A stretch of 62,019 bases of DNA from Pirellula sp. (GTDB lineage Bacteria > Planctomycetota > Planctomycetia > Pirellulales > Pirellulaceae): NCBI GenBank assembly GCA_021300155.1, contig JAJTID010000031.1, positions 1 through 62,019 on the forward strand, given 5' to 3'. Shown in pieces: positions 9,254 to 17,864 of this stretch. A model generated the notes under the pieces. It made no database searches and was not told the DNA's origin. It saw only the letters and a list, made by a program, of their open reading frames with translations. The stretch's first letter is position 1; each line of letters starts with the position of its first letter. A program made the translations under genes and the position numbers.

Positions 9254-10345
9254 ATGTTCTTCGTCCCAAGGAACGCCAAATTGACAGAAAAAGAAAGCAT
9301 TGAATTCGATTCCAAGCTCGCTGAGATTGACTCGAGAATTCTAGCTTTAGCCATGCAACGCGTGGAGTTGTTGAAGTCAAACCCGTTAGCCGCTGGAAGC
9401 TTGGCCAACCATAGTCGGCGGAGTATGCAACAGTTCGTGACTTCACGGGCAGATGGCGAGAGGGCAAATGGCGAGAGTCTGTCTGAAGAACTAATTCCAT
9501 CGATCGCGGGCCTGACGTACCAACGCGGGATTGCCCTGACTCGCATTGCTTACCTCGGACCAGAGTACTCCTATTCGTTTTCCGCCGCGAGCAAATTCTT
9601 CGGATCGACGGCCGGATTTCAAGCTGTCCAGTCGATCGGCGCAGTCTTCGAAGAAATTGAACAAAGGCAATCGACCTACGGAGTTGTCCCCATCGAAAAT
9701 TCAACCGATGGTCGTATCGTTGACACATTGACGATGTTCATTCGCAACCCAGCAAAAATTTGCGGCGAAGTACTGCTACCTATTCATCATTACTTGCTCG
9801 CGAAGTGCAAACGCGAAGAAGTCCGCGAGGTCTACAGTAAACCGCAAGCGCTCTCGCAATGCAGAGGATGGCTTAGTGAACATCTGCCCAATGCCCGGTG
9901 GGTTGAAGTCGCAAGCACAGCGACGGCTGCAAAAATTGCATCTGAAACGCCGAATGCTGCTGCGGTTGCATCGAAAGAGGCGGGCTTGACCGTCGGTCTG
10001 GATGTCGTCGCCCCATGCATAGAAGACAATCGGAACAACGTGACTCGCTTTGCCATTATCGGTAACGAAATTCCTGCACCGACCGGTAACGACAAAACCT
10101 CATTGATGTTCCAAGTGCCTCACAAACCTGGTGCGCTGGCCGATGTGATGTTGATGTTTCGAGATAACGGTTTGAACTTAACGTGGATCGAGTCCTTTCC
10201 CATTCCCAATTCCATCAACGAGTACTTCTTTTTTGTGGAACTCGATGGACACGGGCAGGAACCCAATGTTGCAAAGGCGATCGCTTCCTTGCAATCGATC
10301 GCGATTCGGCTCAGCATCCTGGGCTCGTATCCGAAAGGAACTTAG
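9254..10345 (+). CDS. pheA: Bifunctional chorismate mutase / prephenate dehydratase (P-protein)
   Basis: A cytoplasmic enzyme of 363 residues for phenylalanine biosynthesis. Residues about 18-75 form a short AroQ-type chorismate mutase helix region (EIDSRILALAMQRVELL). About 95-275 is the prephenate dehydratase domain, starting IAYLGPEYSYS and ending NNVTRFAIIG. A C-terminal ACT domain senses phenylalanine; its GALA motif is present and the usual ESRP is ESFP. The ATG at 9254 is preferred; an in-frame TTG at 9212 is possible. Its stop codon interlocks with that of the convergent lpxK. Confidence 0.92.
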   Translation: MFFVPRNAKLTEKESIEFDSKLAEIDSRILALAMQRVELLKSNPLAAGSLANHSRRSMQQFVTSRADGERANGESLSEELIPSIAGLTYQRGIALTRIAYLGPEYSYSFSAASKFFGSTAGFQAVQSIGAVFEEIEQRQSTYGVVPIENSTDGRIVDTLTMFIRNPAKICGEVLLPIHHYLLAKCKREEVREVYSKPQALSQCRGWLSEHLPNARWVEVASTATAAKIASETPNAAAVASKEAGLTVGLDVVAPCIEDNRNNVTRFAIIGNEIPAPTGNDKTSLMFQVPHKPGALADVMLMFRDNGLNLTWIESFPIPNSINEYFFFVELDGHGQEPNVAKAIASLQSIAIRLSILGSYPKGT

Positions 10346-11430
10346 GCTGAGTCTCGCGGGATCTGCCTGACAATCTCTTTCAGATGATCTTCGAGGATCT
10401 CTTTTCCGAACAGGATCTCCATCTCGATGTCGAGACTGTAAATCGGGAACCGTTCTATCATGGAAACATCGATCTTCGCCAAGTCTTTACCTGTGCAGAT
10501 GATCGCATCGCAATCGATCGCTTCCGCTGCAACGGCAATCTCGCGGATATCACCCGCTTGGTAATCGTGATGGTCCGGGAAAACGATTTTGTTCACGACG
10601 TTCGCCCCGAGGCTTTGTAGCGTTTGAAAAAAGGCGTCTGGGCTTCCGATCCCGCATGCGGCGAGTACTTTGCGATCTTTGAGCCAATCGATCTCTTGGG
10701 TCATACCCTCTGCATTGCGTAACCCTTTAGCGACGTGTGCTGCCTCGAGCCAAGCTACCTTTGGAGCATAACGTTGCACCCGAGAGCGGATCGATGCTAG
10801 TTGTTTTGCGTCCACTTGATCTGCACGTGTGGCGACCACAATGTCCGCTCGCTTTAGTGACCGGATCGGTTCTCGCAGTAGCCCTCGCGGCAACAGATAC
10901 CCAAATCCAAACGGCTCGCGCGCATCCAAAAGAACAATCTCTAGACTTCGAGCGATCCGTCGGTGTTGAAACCCATCATCCAGCAACAACACTTCCATAT
11001 CGAGTTCGTCGATCGCGATCCTCGCCATGGCGATCCGATCGGGCGATTGTAGATGCGGAACATCGGGAAGTCCGTGTTCAAGTTCCTTTGCCTCGTCGTT
11101 TCGGCCATCGACACCTGCCCCATACCCACGCGACAGGATGGCGACTCGCCGATTTTTTGCACGGAACCAATGAGCTAGGTGGGCGACCATTGGAGTTTTT
11201 CCAGTCCCTCCCGCAGTCAGATTTCCAACCGAGATGATCGGTACACCAACATGGGTCGACTTCTTTAGCTGCCGATCAAAAGCCGCATTCCTTAACCAGA
11301 CTCCCGCCGCGTAGGGTTGGCTCGCGCACCAAAGCACAGCCTTGAGCGCGAGAGCACCCAATGTGTTTGATTTGCTGGCAATCAGTTCTTTTAGTTGGTG
11401 GATCAAGAAAAGGCACGGTCTCGAGAACAA
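10342..11430 (-). CDS. lpxK: Tetraacyldisaccharide 4'-kinase
   Basis: A protein of 362 residues matching LpxK, which phosphorylates the 4' position of the lipid A precursor at the inner membrane. The Walker A motif lies in VGNLTAGGTGKTP, followed by RVAILSRGYGAG and LLDDGFQHRRIARSLEIVLLD, all conserved in the family. The N-terminal amphipathic/hydrophobic stretch fits its membrane anchor. The start is probably non-ATG: a TTG at 11430 is given, and a second TTG eight codons later would also work. It supports synthesis of lipid A. Confidence 0.92.
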   Translation of the reverse strand: MFSRPCLFLIHQLKELIASKSNTLGALALKAVLWCASQPYAAGVWLRNAAFDRQLKKSTHVGVPIISVGNLTAGGTGKTPMVAHLAHWFRAKNRRVAILSRGYGAGVDGRNDEAKELEHGLPDVPHLQSPDRIAMARIAIDELDMEVLLLDDGFQHRRIARSLEIVLLDAREPFGFGYLLPRGLLREPIRSLKRADIVVATRADQVDAKQLASIRSRVQRYAPKVAWLEAAHVAKGLRNAEGMTQEIDWLKDRKVLAACGIGSPDAFFQTLQSLGANVVNKIVFPDHHDYQAGDIREIAVAAEAIDCDAIICTGKDLAKIDVSMIERFPIYSLDIEMEILFGKEILEDHLKEIVRQIPRDSA

Positions 11431-11612
11431 ACGGCAGTCTGGGCAGTATGCGAATCATAAAGAATATCTCGCCTTAAAGCGACACCATCGAGCCACGAAT
11501 ATCGGGCGTTGCACGGGATTCGTTCTTGACTCGTCTTTGGTTGTCTCGTTACCGTCCCGCAAACTCGCGTATCTATTATCTACACAGCCCGGTGAGCGAG
11601 GGGCGTAGAATC

Positions 11613-12458
11613 ATGTCCGAAGTAACCGTCTTCAATCAACAAATAAGACTATTGCTGGACGCCGGTATACCGATCGTCATCGGCCAGGCGATGACTCCGC
11701 ATGCGATTCGTCGATACATCAATTCGATCGACGCCCACATCGTCAACTTGAAGGCTCCTTTAGAAAATCCAGCCGACAGTATCAATCCGCCGAGCGTAGA
11801 CGAACTAGAAATGCTCCAAGCGGCGAAGCTGGATCCAAGCTATTGCAAAGCGTTTGATCGATGGAGAAAGACCCGCGGAAGTGCTGAGTCTTTCGATTGC
11901 TTCTATGAACTCGGCGTCGCCAAGCGAAAATCGCGTTGGAGCATCGCTGACGCGGTTCTTCCCTCACTCATCTTGGCACTAGTGCTTTTGCCTGCAAGCT
12001 ATTTTCTCTTCTTTCGTGTGTATCCCGACATCGAGTCTATGTACACCATCAGCAATGTCAAACCGTCCTTTGCGGTAAAGCAACTACTGGCGCTGCGCGG
12101 CCCTTCTAGCCAGGTGATTTTCTGGTGCATCCCAACGATCCTACTCGTTGCTGCGATCGTTTACGTGCGGGTCCCCAACGTTCTGTTGAGGTTGTTTCCT
12201 AGCTATCGCCGTTACTCAACCTCGATTCATCAGCTCCAAGACCACCAGGATACCCCTTCGGATTTCTCGAATACCTTTTCCAAACTAGCTTGGGAGAATC
12301 GCGTTCAGCATGAAGACAACATGACGGTTCGATGGTTTCCGGTGGTCGTTTCGACGATCGTTTGTGGATTCGTGGTTGCGTTTTATGCGATTCTACTTTT
12401 TTGGCCCTTGGCTCATCTCCTGGAACAATTATCGATACAGTCCGGAGTTGTCTCATGA
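11613..12458 (+). CDS. GspF-like inner-membrane platform protein, reduced form
   Basis: A protein of 281 residues: a cytoplasmic N-terminal domain (1-110), a membrane span about 113-135 followed by FFRVYPDIESMY (compare the post-TM1 segment of GspF/PilC), a second span about 170-195, a short cytoplasmic piece of about 50 residues, and a third span ending FWPLAHLLEQLSIQ. The order of spans fits GspF, but the second cytoplasmic bundle is about half the usual size. The ATG at 11613 has GAGCGAGGGG upstream. It is the first gene of a seven-gene operon and shares ATGA with the next. The family call is inferred from topology and neighbours. Confidence 0.65.
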   Translation: MSEVTVFNQQIRLLLDAGIPIVIGQAMTPHAIRRYINSIDAHIVNLKAPLENPADSINPPSVDELEMLQAAKLDPSYCKAFDRWRKTRGSAESFDCFYELGVAKRKSRWSIADAVLPSLILALVLLPASYFLFFRVYPDIESMYTISNVKPSFAVKQLLALRGPSSQVIFWCIPTILLVAAIVYVRVPNVLLRLFPSYRRYSTSIHQLQDHQDTPSDFSNTFSKLAWENRVQHEDNMTVRWFPVVVSTIVCGFVVAFYAILLFWPLAHLLEQLSIQSGVVS

Positions 12459-13513
12459 CTTCAGGGCCCAAATCGAATCTACCTGGCGATGACGAGAGCA
12501 AACCGCTTTACCTGCAATCGATCGATCGTTGCCTGAGTCGAAGAGAGAAGCTTTTGGCGATCCTCTCAGACGTGATGAAGGTTGCTCCTTGGCTCAAGAG
12601 AGATTCGCAGACGATTTCCTTTCAATCTGCGTTGCAACGTGGAGCCACCGCGTCAGAATTTGTTACCAGTTTGCGTCTCGCTCCGTGTCTGCCACTCGTT
12701 TTGATGATGAGTGAGGATGCCGACACGAAGAATCATGACGCACTGGTGCAGCGGATGAGCAACTATCTACAACATGCTTATCGTCGACGATGGATTTGGC
12801 AATTGCTTTCGTATCCAGTCGTCCTCCTCGTTGCGTACATGGTCGCTTGGATTGTTTTGTCGCTTACACTGCTGCCAGCGTTTCGCGATCTTTATGAAGG
12901 GATCGATTTGCGTCGAGACCCAGCCACCCTGCGTTGGCTAAAGCAAAGTGAGCAATGGGAAGCGAATCCCATTGGGGCCTCGATTAGCATGATCGCTTAC
13001 TGCTTTTGCGTTCTGAGTTTGTTCAAAGCGATCCCTTACGCGTTGGAGTATGCAAGCAACTGGTGGTTCATAGGGAATTTCACGCGCAGCAGCAAACGAC
13101 AATTGCTTGGAATGTCCAGGTTCACGGGTACTCTAGCCGCGTTACTCAAGATGGATGCTCCTGTGCCTGATGCTTTGCGGATTGCGGGGATTGCATCTGG
13201 TTACTATCTGTTCCGTGAGAACGCGGCTCGGGCCGCGAACGCTTGGGCTGCGTCTGCGGTTCATATCGTCCGACTGCCTATCTGCTTTCCAGAAACACTT
13301 CATTTTGCCATTCATTCTCCACGAGGAGGATGTGAAGTCGATCTGATCGAGCGATTGTCCACCATCTATGCACAGAGACTCGAACGAAGGATAGAACTCG
13401 GGAGGAACCTCGCTGGCCCGATCGCAACGGTCATCGGTGGAATACTGATCGGTGGTCTCTATGCAAACTTTTTGCGACCACTTCTTCAACTCATCACTTC
13501 GTTATCTTCGTAA
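12455..13513 (+). CDS. GspF/PilC-like inner-membrane platform protein
   Basis: A protein of 352 residues with two cytoplasmic helical domains and three membrane spans: about 125-150 (YPVVLLVAYMVAWIVLSLTL, then LPAFRDLYEGI), about 178-200, and about 318-345 (GPIATVIGGILIGGLYANF, then LRPLLQLITSL). The second domain contains FTGTLAALLKMDAPVPDALR, like the GspF phrase for a pool of low-copy assembly factors. In type II secretion and type IV pili, this protein sits under the pseudopilus and couples the ATPase to pilin extraction. Its start overlaps the previous stop as ATGA. It is clearly distinct in sequence from the third copy. Confidence 0.75.
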   Translation: MTSGPKSNLPGDDESKPLYLQSIDRCLSRREKLLAILSDVMKVAPWLKRDSQTISFQSALQRGATASEFVTSLRLAPCLPLVLMMSEDADTKNHDALVQRMSNYLQHAYRRRWIWQLLSYPVVLLVAYMVAWIVLSLTLLPAFRDLYEGIDLRRDPATLRWLKQSEQWEANPIGASISMIAYCFCVLSLFKAIPYALEYASNWWFIGNFTRSSKRQLLGMSRFTGTLAALLKMDAPVPDALRIAGIASGYYLFRENAARAANAWAASAVHIVRLPICFPETLHFAIHSPRGGCEVDLIERLSTIYAQRLERRIELGRNLAGPIATVIGGILIGGLYANFLRPLLQLITSLSS

Positions 13514-13527
13514 GGGCACGATTCCAA

Positions 13528-14628
13528 ATGAATTACCCTGAACCAACACAAGTAACGATCACCGTCTCAAGCGATGGTGCGGCTTGGAGGCTCAGTCCTC
13601 TACTGCCGTTGGAGATGAACCAGGATCGACAGTTCTCGTTGCTCTCGATCTTGGCCGTTGCACATAGTCAACAAATCCCGTTAGTCCCATTGCTAAAGGC
13701 ATTCGCGACCGAACACAGGTTCTGGTTTCGGCACGCTCTCTTCCATCTATCGAAGAGACTGGATGCAGGCGAATCCTTGTCGACCGCATTGATGAAAACA
13801 CCCGGTCTACTATCGCAAGGAACGGTCCTCGCAATCCATTCGGCAAAAACCGACGAAGCATTGTCCCATGTCTACTCAACGTTGCTCGCGGCGGGCGGAG
13901 GGCAGTCTAACGCAAGTAGCATACGTATTGTAGGAACGGTCCTTTATTGGATGACGTTCGCGATCCCGGCTATCGTTGTCATGAGTGGTATCGGATTCTT
14001 CATCATCCCAACGTTCATCAGAATGTTCGAAGAATTTGAACTGAAGCTGTCTCCGACGGTGAAATGGATACTCTCGTTGGCGAGCACAGGCACGCTTCCC
14101 GCGTTGCTGATGATACAAGCGATTGGGTTGCTTCTCTTTCTTTATTGGCTTACTCCCATGCGAATGATCATCAAACGCTGGAAGTATCGATGGAATGTTG
14201 GTTTTTCCCGAAGCAGTTATCGGAACGATCTTTTGACAGGAGCCGCGGCGGCTGTAGGTTCAGGAACAGAACTCGGGTACCATTTTCAAGAGGTCCAAAC
14301 GTATTGCGAGAATAGAAGTCTTCGGAAGAAAGCGGCGAGTATCGCGAAATACGCAGCGAGCGGAATCAGCCCATGGGTGGCACTTGGTAAGGTTGGTCTT
14401 GTAACCGATCGAGAAGCAAACGCCCTGAACGCGATGCAGAACGATTCTTTGCGTTCTTGGGCTTTGCTTCGGATGATGCAACGCAATACCGATTCGTCGC
14501 AAAACCGAACCAATACGGCATTCACCGTGCTTCACCCGTTCGTAATCTTTATCTTCGGCCTACTCGTGCTGGGGGTTTGCTTCGCTGTCGTTGAGCCATT
14601 AACTTCATTGATCCGTGCATTATCGTAA
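13528..14628 (+). CDS. Type II secretion system F family protein (GspF/PilC)
   Basis: The most canonical of the three copies, at 366 residues. Domain 1 carries ALFHLSKRLDAGESLSTAL, the classic GspF phrase, followed by the first span and IPTFIRMFEEFELKLSPTVK. A second span, a second cytoplasmic bundle (about 225-320) and a last span ending AVVEPLTSLIRALS complete the fold. It should form the inner-membrane platform for pseudopilus assembly. It starts 14 bases after the previous gene and stops 10 bases before the first pseudopilin. No GspE-type ATPase gene is nearby. Confidence 0.88.
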   Translation: MNYPEPTQVTITVSSDGAAWRLSPLLPLEMNQDRQFSLLSILAVAHSQQIPLVPLLKAFATEHRFWFRHALFHLSKRLDAGESLSTALMKTPGLLSQGTVLAIHSAKTDEALSHVYSTLLAAGGGQSNASSIRIVGTVLYWMTFAIPAIVVMSGIGFFIIPTFIRMFEEFELKLSPTVKWILSLASTGTLPALLMIQAIGLLLFLYWLTPMRMIIKRWKYRWNVGFSRSSYRNDLLTGAAAAVGSGTELGYHFQEVQTYCENRSLRKKAASIAKYAASGISPWVALGKVGLVTDREANALNAMQNDSLRSWALLRMMQRNTDSSQNRTNTAFTVLHPFVIFIFGLLVLGVCFAVVEPLTSLIRALS

Positions 14629-14638
14629 AGCCTTTATC

Positions 14639-15025
14639 ATGAAACGTCGACGCGGGTCTTTCTCGGTAGAGATCGTAATATCAGCTACGGTCCTTCTGGC
14701 TGCCATCGGCTTGATGGCTTCCATGATCCCACGGATCGGACGGAGTTGGCGCGAAACTCGGAACTACCAACTCGCCATGCATGAGTTAGCCAACCAACTG
14801 GAGCTATTGACTTCACTCGATTCGGGTGAACTCACGATTGCACTTGCAAACCTGAATGTAAGCGAAGAGCTCATTGACGAATTGCCAGGAGCCAGATTGA
14901 CGGCAGAGAAAAGCAGCGATGAGTTCGGCACTCGCATTCGTTTGGAAATACGATGGGACCGTGGTCATGACAGCCAACCAATCAGCATGATAGGTTGGCT
15001 GTCAGAGGGGACGAACGAGCGATGA
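14639..15025 (+). CDS. Pseudopilin, GspH/I-like
   Basis: A small exported protein of 128 residues with a class III prepilin leader: MKRRRG, then SFSVE, with Gly at -1 and Glu at +5 of the mature form, followed by a hydrophobic helix (IVISATVLLAAIGLMASMI). The remainder is a short soluble domain. It would be processed by a prepilin peptidase and join the tip or shaft of a pseudopilus. The ATG at 14639 is chosen because the leader begins there. Its stop overlaps the next start as ATGA, which suggests coupled expression. Confidence 0.8.
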   Translation: MKRRRGSFSVEIVISATVLLAAIGLMASMIPRIGRSWRETRNYQLAMHELANQLELLTSLDSGELTIALANLNVSEELIDELPGARLTAEKSSDEFGTRIRLEIRWDRGHDSQPISMIGWLSEGTNER

Positions 15026-15573
15026 AAAGAGACACTAGTTCGCAACGGCACGGCACCATGCTGCATGAAGCAGTGATCGTGACCGCCCTGAGCAGTATGA
15101 TCGTTTTGCTTGGAATACGTCTATTGCATCAAGGAATGACGTTTGCCACAGAATCGAGAGGGAGAATCGTCTTTCGCCAAACCTGCCAAAGATTGGCGAC
15201 GATGTTTCGCGACGATATTCACGAAGCCTCCAGCGTGTCATTCGATCAAGATGGAACGCTTCGAATTCAATTTCCGAACAATGGCTCCGTGGTGTATCGT
15301 TCGATTCGACCAGACAAGCCGATGTTAGAGCGCACCGTCACAGATCCTGAGGGGCTGGTCATGCAAGAGCAGTTTCGATTGCTAGACCGTAGTCGTGTTA
15401 CTTTCTCAGCGGCAAGACCAGGGAAAGCGGTTGTGTTCGAGATTACGACGGCGATTCCAGCCGCAGAGCAAATCAAGAGACATGAGTTGAGGGTCTTGGC
15501 AAGAACGAGCCGCACACTAGAAGTCAACTTGACTTCCCCCTCAGAAACCGCTGACGAGAAAGGGTCGGAATAA
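15022..15573 (+). CDS. Pseudopilin, GspJ-like
   Basis: A protein of 183 residues. The leader is MKRDTSSQRHG with cleavage expected before TMLHEAVIV, so Gly is at -1 and Glu at +5. A hydrophobic helix of about 20 residues follows, then a beta-rich domain containing GTLRIQFPNNGSVVYRSI and a later segment that resembles the GspJ minor pseudopilin. The start sits in an ATGA overlap with the preceding pseudopilin, and the stop shares its last base with the next start (TAATG). The exact minor-pilin class is inferred from order and size. Confidence 0.75.
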   Translation: MKRDTSSQRHGTMLHEAVIVTALSSMIVLLGIRLLHQGMTFATESRGRIVFRQTCQRLATMFRDDIHEASSVSFDQDGTLRIQFPNNGSVVYRSIRPDKPMLERTVTDPEGLVMQEQFRLLDRSRVTFSAARPGKAVVFEITTAIPAAEQIKRHELRVLARTSRTLEVNLTSPSETADEKGSE

Positions 15574-15971
15574 TGACATCGACTCTTCAGAAACGTTCTG
15601 GAATTGCGGCTATTGTGGTGCTGGTCGCCACCTCCGTGATTATGTCCATCGTAGCAAGTGCGATGGTCGCGACGATTCGATCCAATCGTGAACGGAAGAT
15701 TGAACGCCACCAGATTCAGCTTCGGTTCGTTAGTGAGGCTGGAGCACTTCGCACTTTGAAGATACTGGACAAGGATCCAACCTTTTTGGGTGAAGAGTGG
15801 GTTCTTTCTATCGATCCACAAACCGAGCAGTCCGCAACGATTCGATCGACAATCCTTGAAGATCAAACGGGAACGAAGAAGATCGAGATTGTTGCGATCC
15901 TAAATCATCCAAACCCTCATCACCGAATGCAGCTCACAAAAACTTATTCAGTTCAACCCACAAGGAAGTAA
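15573..15971 (+). CDS. Pseudopilin, GspK/PilX-like, lacking Glu+5
   Basis: A protein of 132 residues with the leader MTSTLQKRSG followed by IAAIVVLVATSVIMSIVASA. As in GspK, position +5 is hydrophobic instead of Glu, which in known systems marks the pseudopilin that caps the tip. The segment RFVSEAGALRTLKIL is like the post-helix AESG region of GspK/PilX proteins. It is far shorter than typical GspK (about 300 residues), so the large domain is missing. It is translationally linked to its neighbours. Confidence 0.7.
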   Translation: MTSTLQKRSGIAAIVVLVATSVIMSIVASAMVATIRSNRERKIERHQIQLRFVSEAGALRTLKILDKDPTFLGEEWVLSIDPQTEQSATIRSTILEDQTGTKKIEIVAILNHPNPHHRMQLTKTYSVQPTRK

Positions 15972-15974
15972 AGC

Positions 15975-17060
15975 ATGCGTCAGAAATACAATCGATCGAC
16001 TTCAAGAAAACGTGTTGCGTTTACACTTGTTGAATTGTTAGTCGTCATCGCGATCATCGGTATACTTGTTGGGTTGCTGCTGCCGGCAGTGCAAGCTGCG
16101 CGAGAAGCTGCACGTCGATGCCAGTGCTCCAACAATATGGCCCAACTCGGTTTGGCCGTCCATCATTTTGAGTTCAATCGTGAGTATCTTCCCGCGGGCG
16201 TGACGCATGACAAAGGCCCTATTCGGAATGAGCCAATCGGACAGCACTTGAGTTGGACCGTAAGTTTGTTGCCGTATTTGGAACAGCACAACACGTATGA
16301 AAAGATCGATCAGAAGCTTGGTGCCTATGCTATTGAGAATTTTGAAGCTGCACATGCTCGGATTCCCATGTTCCTATGTCCGTCGAATAGCTACTTTCCA
16401 AGTTCGGAGGAGAATGGGACATGCCATTATGCAGGATGCCATCACGATGTCGAAGCACCGATCGATTCAGACAATCATGGAATCCTGTTTCTCAATAGTC
16501 GTTTGCGTTATAGCGAAATTCTCGATGGCGGCTCCAACACGATCCTGATTGGAGAGAAGTTAGTCGATGAAAAAGAGCTAGGTTGGCTTTCGGGAACGCG
16601 TGCTACGTTACGCAATACTGGCTCGTTCAATCAACCTGCGCGAACACCTCGCCCACGCATCAACGCGCCTAGCTACGAGGAAATGGGTATGGAGATGGGA
16701 GATGGCATGGAAGACGCCGTACCGGGAGATCCAGATGCAGTTCCTGTCGACACGGTTCCTACGGATGCAATTCCTCCTGATGCAATCTCTCCTACCGTAA
16801 TCACTCCGGAAGTAATTCCTCCCACCGCAACGCCACCAGCAGACGATGCGTCTGCAGTGAAACCATCAGTGGCGAATCCAGCGGCAGCGAAGCTTGCAGA
16901 GTTGCTCCGCGTCGGTGGATTCGGCAGTTATCACACAGGTGGAGCGAATTTTGTCTTCGCTGACGGTTCCGTTCGATTTCTTTCGAATAGCATCGATGTC
17001 GAACTCTACAAGAATCTTGGGCACCGTAAGGATGGCGAAATCACCAATCTGGATTGGTAG
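15975..17060 (+). CDS. DUF1559 major pseudopilin-like protein
   Basis: A protein of 361 residues of the planctomycete DUF1559 family. The leader RKRVA is followed by FTLVELLVVIAIIGILVGLL and PAVQAAREAARR; Glu is at +5, and the -1 residue is Ala instead of the usual Gly. The C-terminus has the H-x-D-G box (HTGGANFVFADGSVRF). Between about 235 and 300 lies a Met/Pro/Thr-rich insert with loose repeats of the type PTDAIPPDAI, likely an extended tether. A strong RBS (AAGGAAG) precedes the ATG. It closes the operon and is the best candidate for its main fibre subunit. Confidence 0.9.
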   Translation: MRQKYNRSTSRKRVAFTLVELLVVIAIIGILVGLLLPAVQAAREAARRCQCSNNMAQLGLAVHHFEFNREYLPAGVTHDKGPIRNEPIGQHLSWTVSLLPYLEQHNTYEKIDQKLGAYAIENFEAAHARIPMFLCPSNSYFPSSEENGTCHYAGCHHDVEAPIDSDNHGILFLNSRLRYSEILDGGSNTILIGEKLVDEKELGWLSGTRATLRNTGSFNQPARTPRPRINAPSYEEMGMEMGDGMEDAVPGDPDAVPVDTVPTDAIPPDAISPTVITPEVIPPTATPPADDASAVKPSVANPAAAKLAELLRVGGFGSYHTGGANFVFADGSVRFLSNSIDVELYKNLGHRKDGEITNLDW

Positions 17061-17152
17061 GCCATCGATCGCTTCGTTCGGCCATTGGCGGCCTTTAGCC
17101 TGCTCAGCCTCAAGCGCCGAAGTAGCGGTTAACCTAGCACACTGCTGAGTTA

Positions 17153-17238
17153 GTGAGCCGTTGGGCGCTAGCCCCGGTTTTGTGGCTTCGCCACAGGCGG
17201 CAACCGGGGCTAGCGCCCGCTAGCGCCCGACGGCTCAC
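17153..17238. repeat. Palindromic repeat family A, copy 2
   Basis: A long inverted repeat with outer arms GTGAGCCG and CGGCTCAC, inner arms GGGCGCTAGCCCCGGTT and AACCGGGGCTAGCGCCC, and central palindrome GTGGCTTCGCCAC. The right arm carries a duplicated 11-base block (CTAGCGCCCG), absent from copies 1 and 3. It lies downstream of the DUF1559 stop, so it may also act as a 3' stabilising hairpin for that operon. Confidence 0.85.
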
Positions 17239-17471
17239 CATGAACCAACAAGCTGGGCTTAAATCAGTAGTTTCCGCTGAAGGTGGGGGACTTAACTCCG
17301 AGATGGCGGAAATTTCCAAGATGGCCAGAAATAGGCATGCAAAGCCCTGAGGATGATTGACTTCCGAAGGTCAGTGCATCAGAATTTGGGCGTAAGCTCG
17401 ACCCACCTCAATACCCCTACCATCCCCCCACCGATCATCCAGGCGCGATCAACCATCCGCATTGCGAGTTG

Positions 17472-17690
17472 TTGATATAGCGGATTTGCCGCGAGGCAAA
17501 GAACCTATCCCAACCCGAAGCGTAACGGCTTGTTGATTTAATCGATTTGCCGCAGGCAAATGAAACATCACAACCCGAAGCGTGAGCGAGGGACGTACAA
17601 TCCCACAGAATCCCTCGCTTACGCGTCGGGTTGGGATTAAAGCAACAAGCAGGTAAGCGAGGGACACATAAATCCCCACTCTCGCTTCTT
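17472..17690. repeat. Nested repeats of families C (two copies) and B (copy 1)
   Basis: Two direct copies of a unit with core GGATTTGCCGC or CGATTTGCCGC, ending in CAACCCGAAGCG, run at 17472-17524 and 17532-17585. The second runs straight into palindrome B1, whose arms CAACCCGAAGCGTGAGCGAG (17571-) and CTCGCTTACGCGTCGGGTTG (-17633) enclose a short loop. A further half-site (GTAAGCGAGGGAC) lies near 17653. Such arrays are typical non-coding planctomycete filler. The apparent minus-strand ORF at 17449-17859 translates these repeats and is not a gene. Confidence 0.8.
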
Positions 17691-17864
17691 TAAGCAAAAG
17701 TCCGATTGGTTCCTTACGGCAGCCATTCGAAATCAGCCTCCACACTTTCCTAGAATGCCTTCGCTTGAACCAAGTCCGGCAAGGCAACTTAGGTTCGAAA
17801 GGTCTCGCGTCCCTTCGACCTGTTAACTTCGATTCGAACCTGTAGACACGGAACCACACTTCGA

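Noticed and set aside
17449-17859. Minus-strand ORF of 136 codons
   Set aside because: It translates repeat families B and C (PTRRVSEG-type phrases), a known source of false planctomycete ORFs, and has no RBS.
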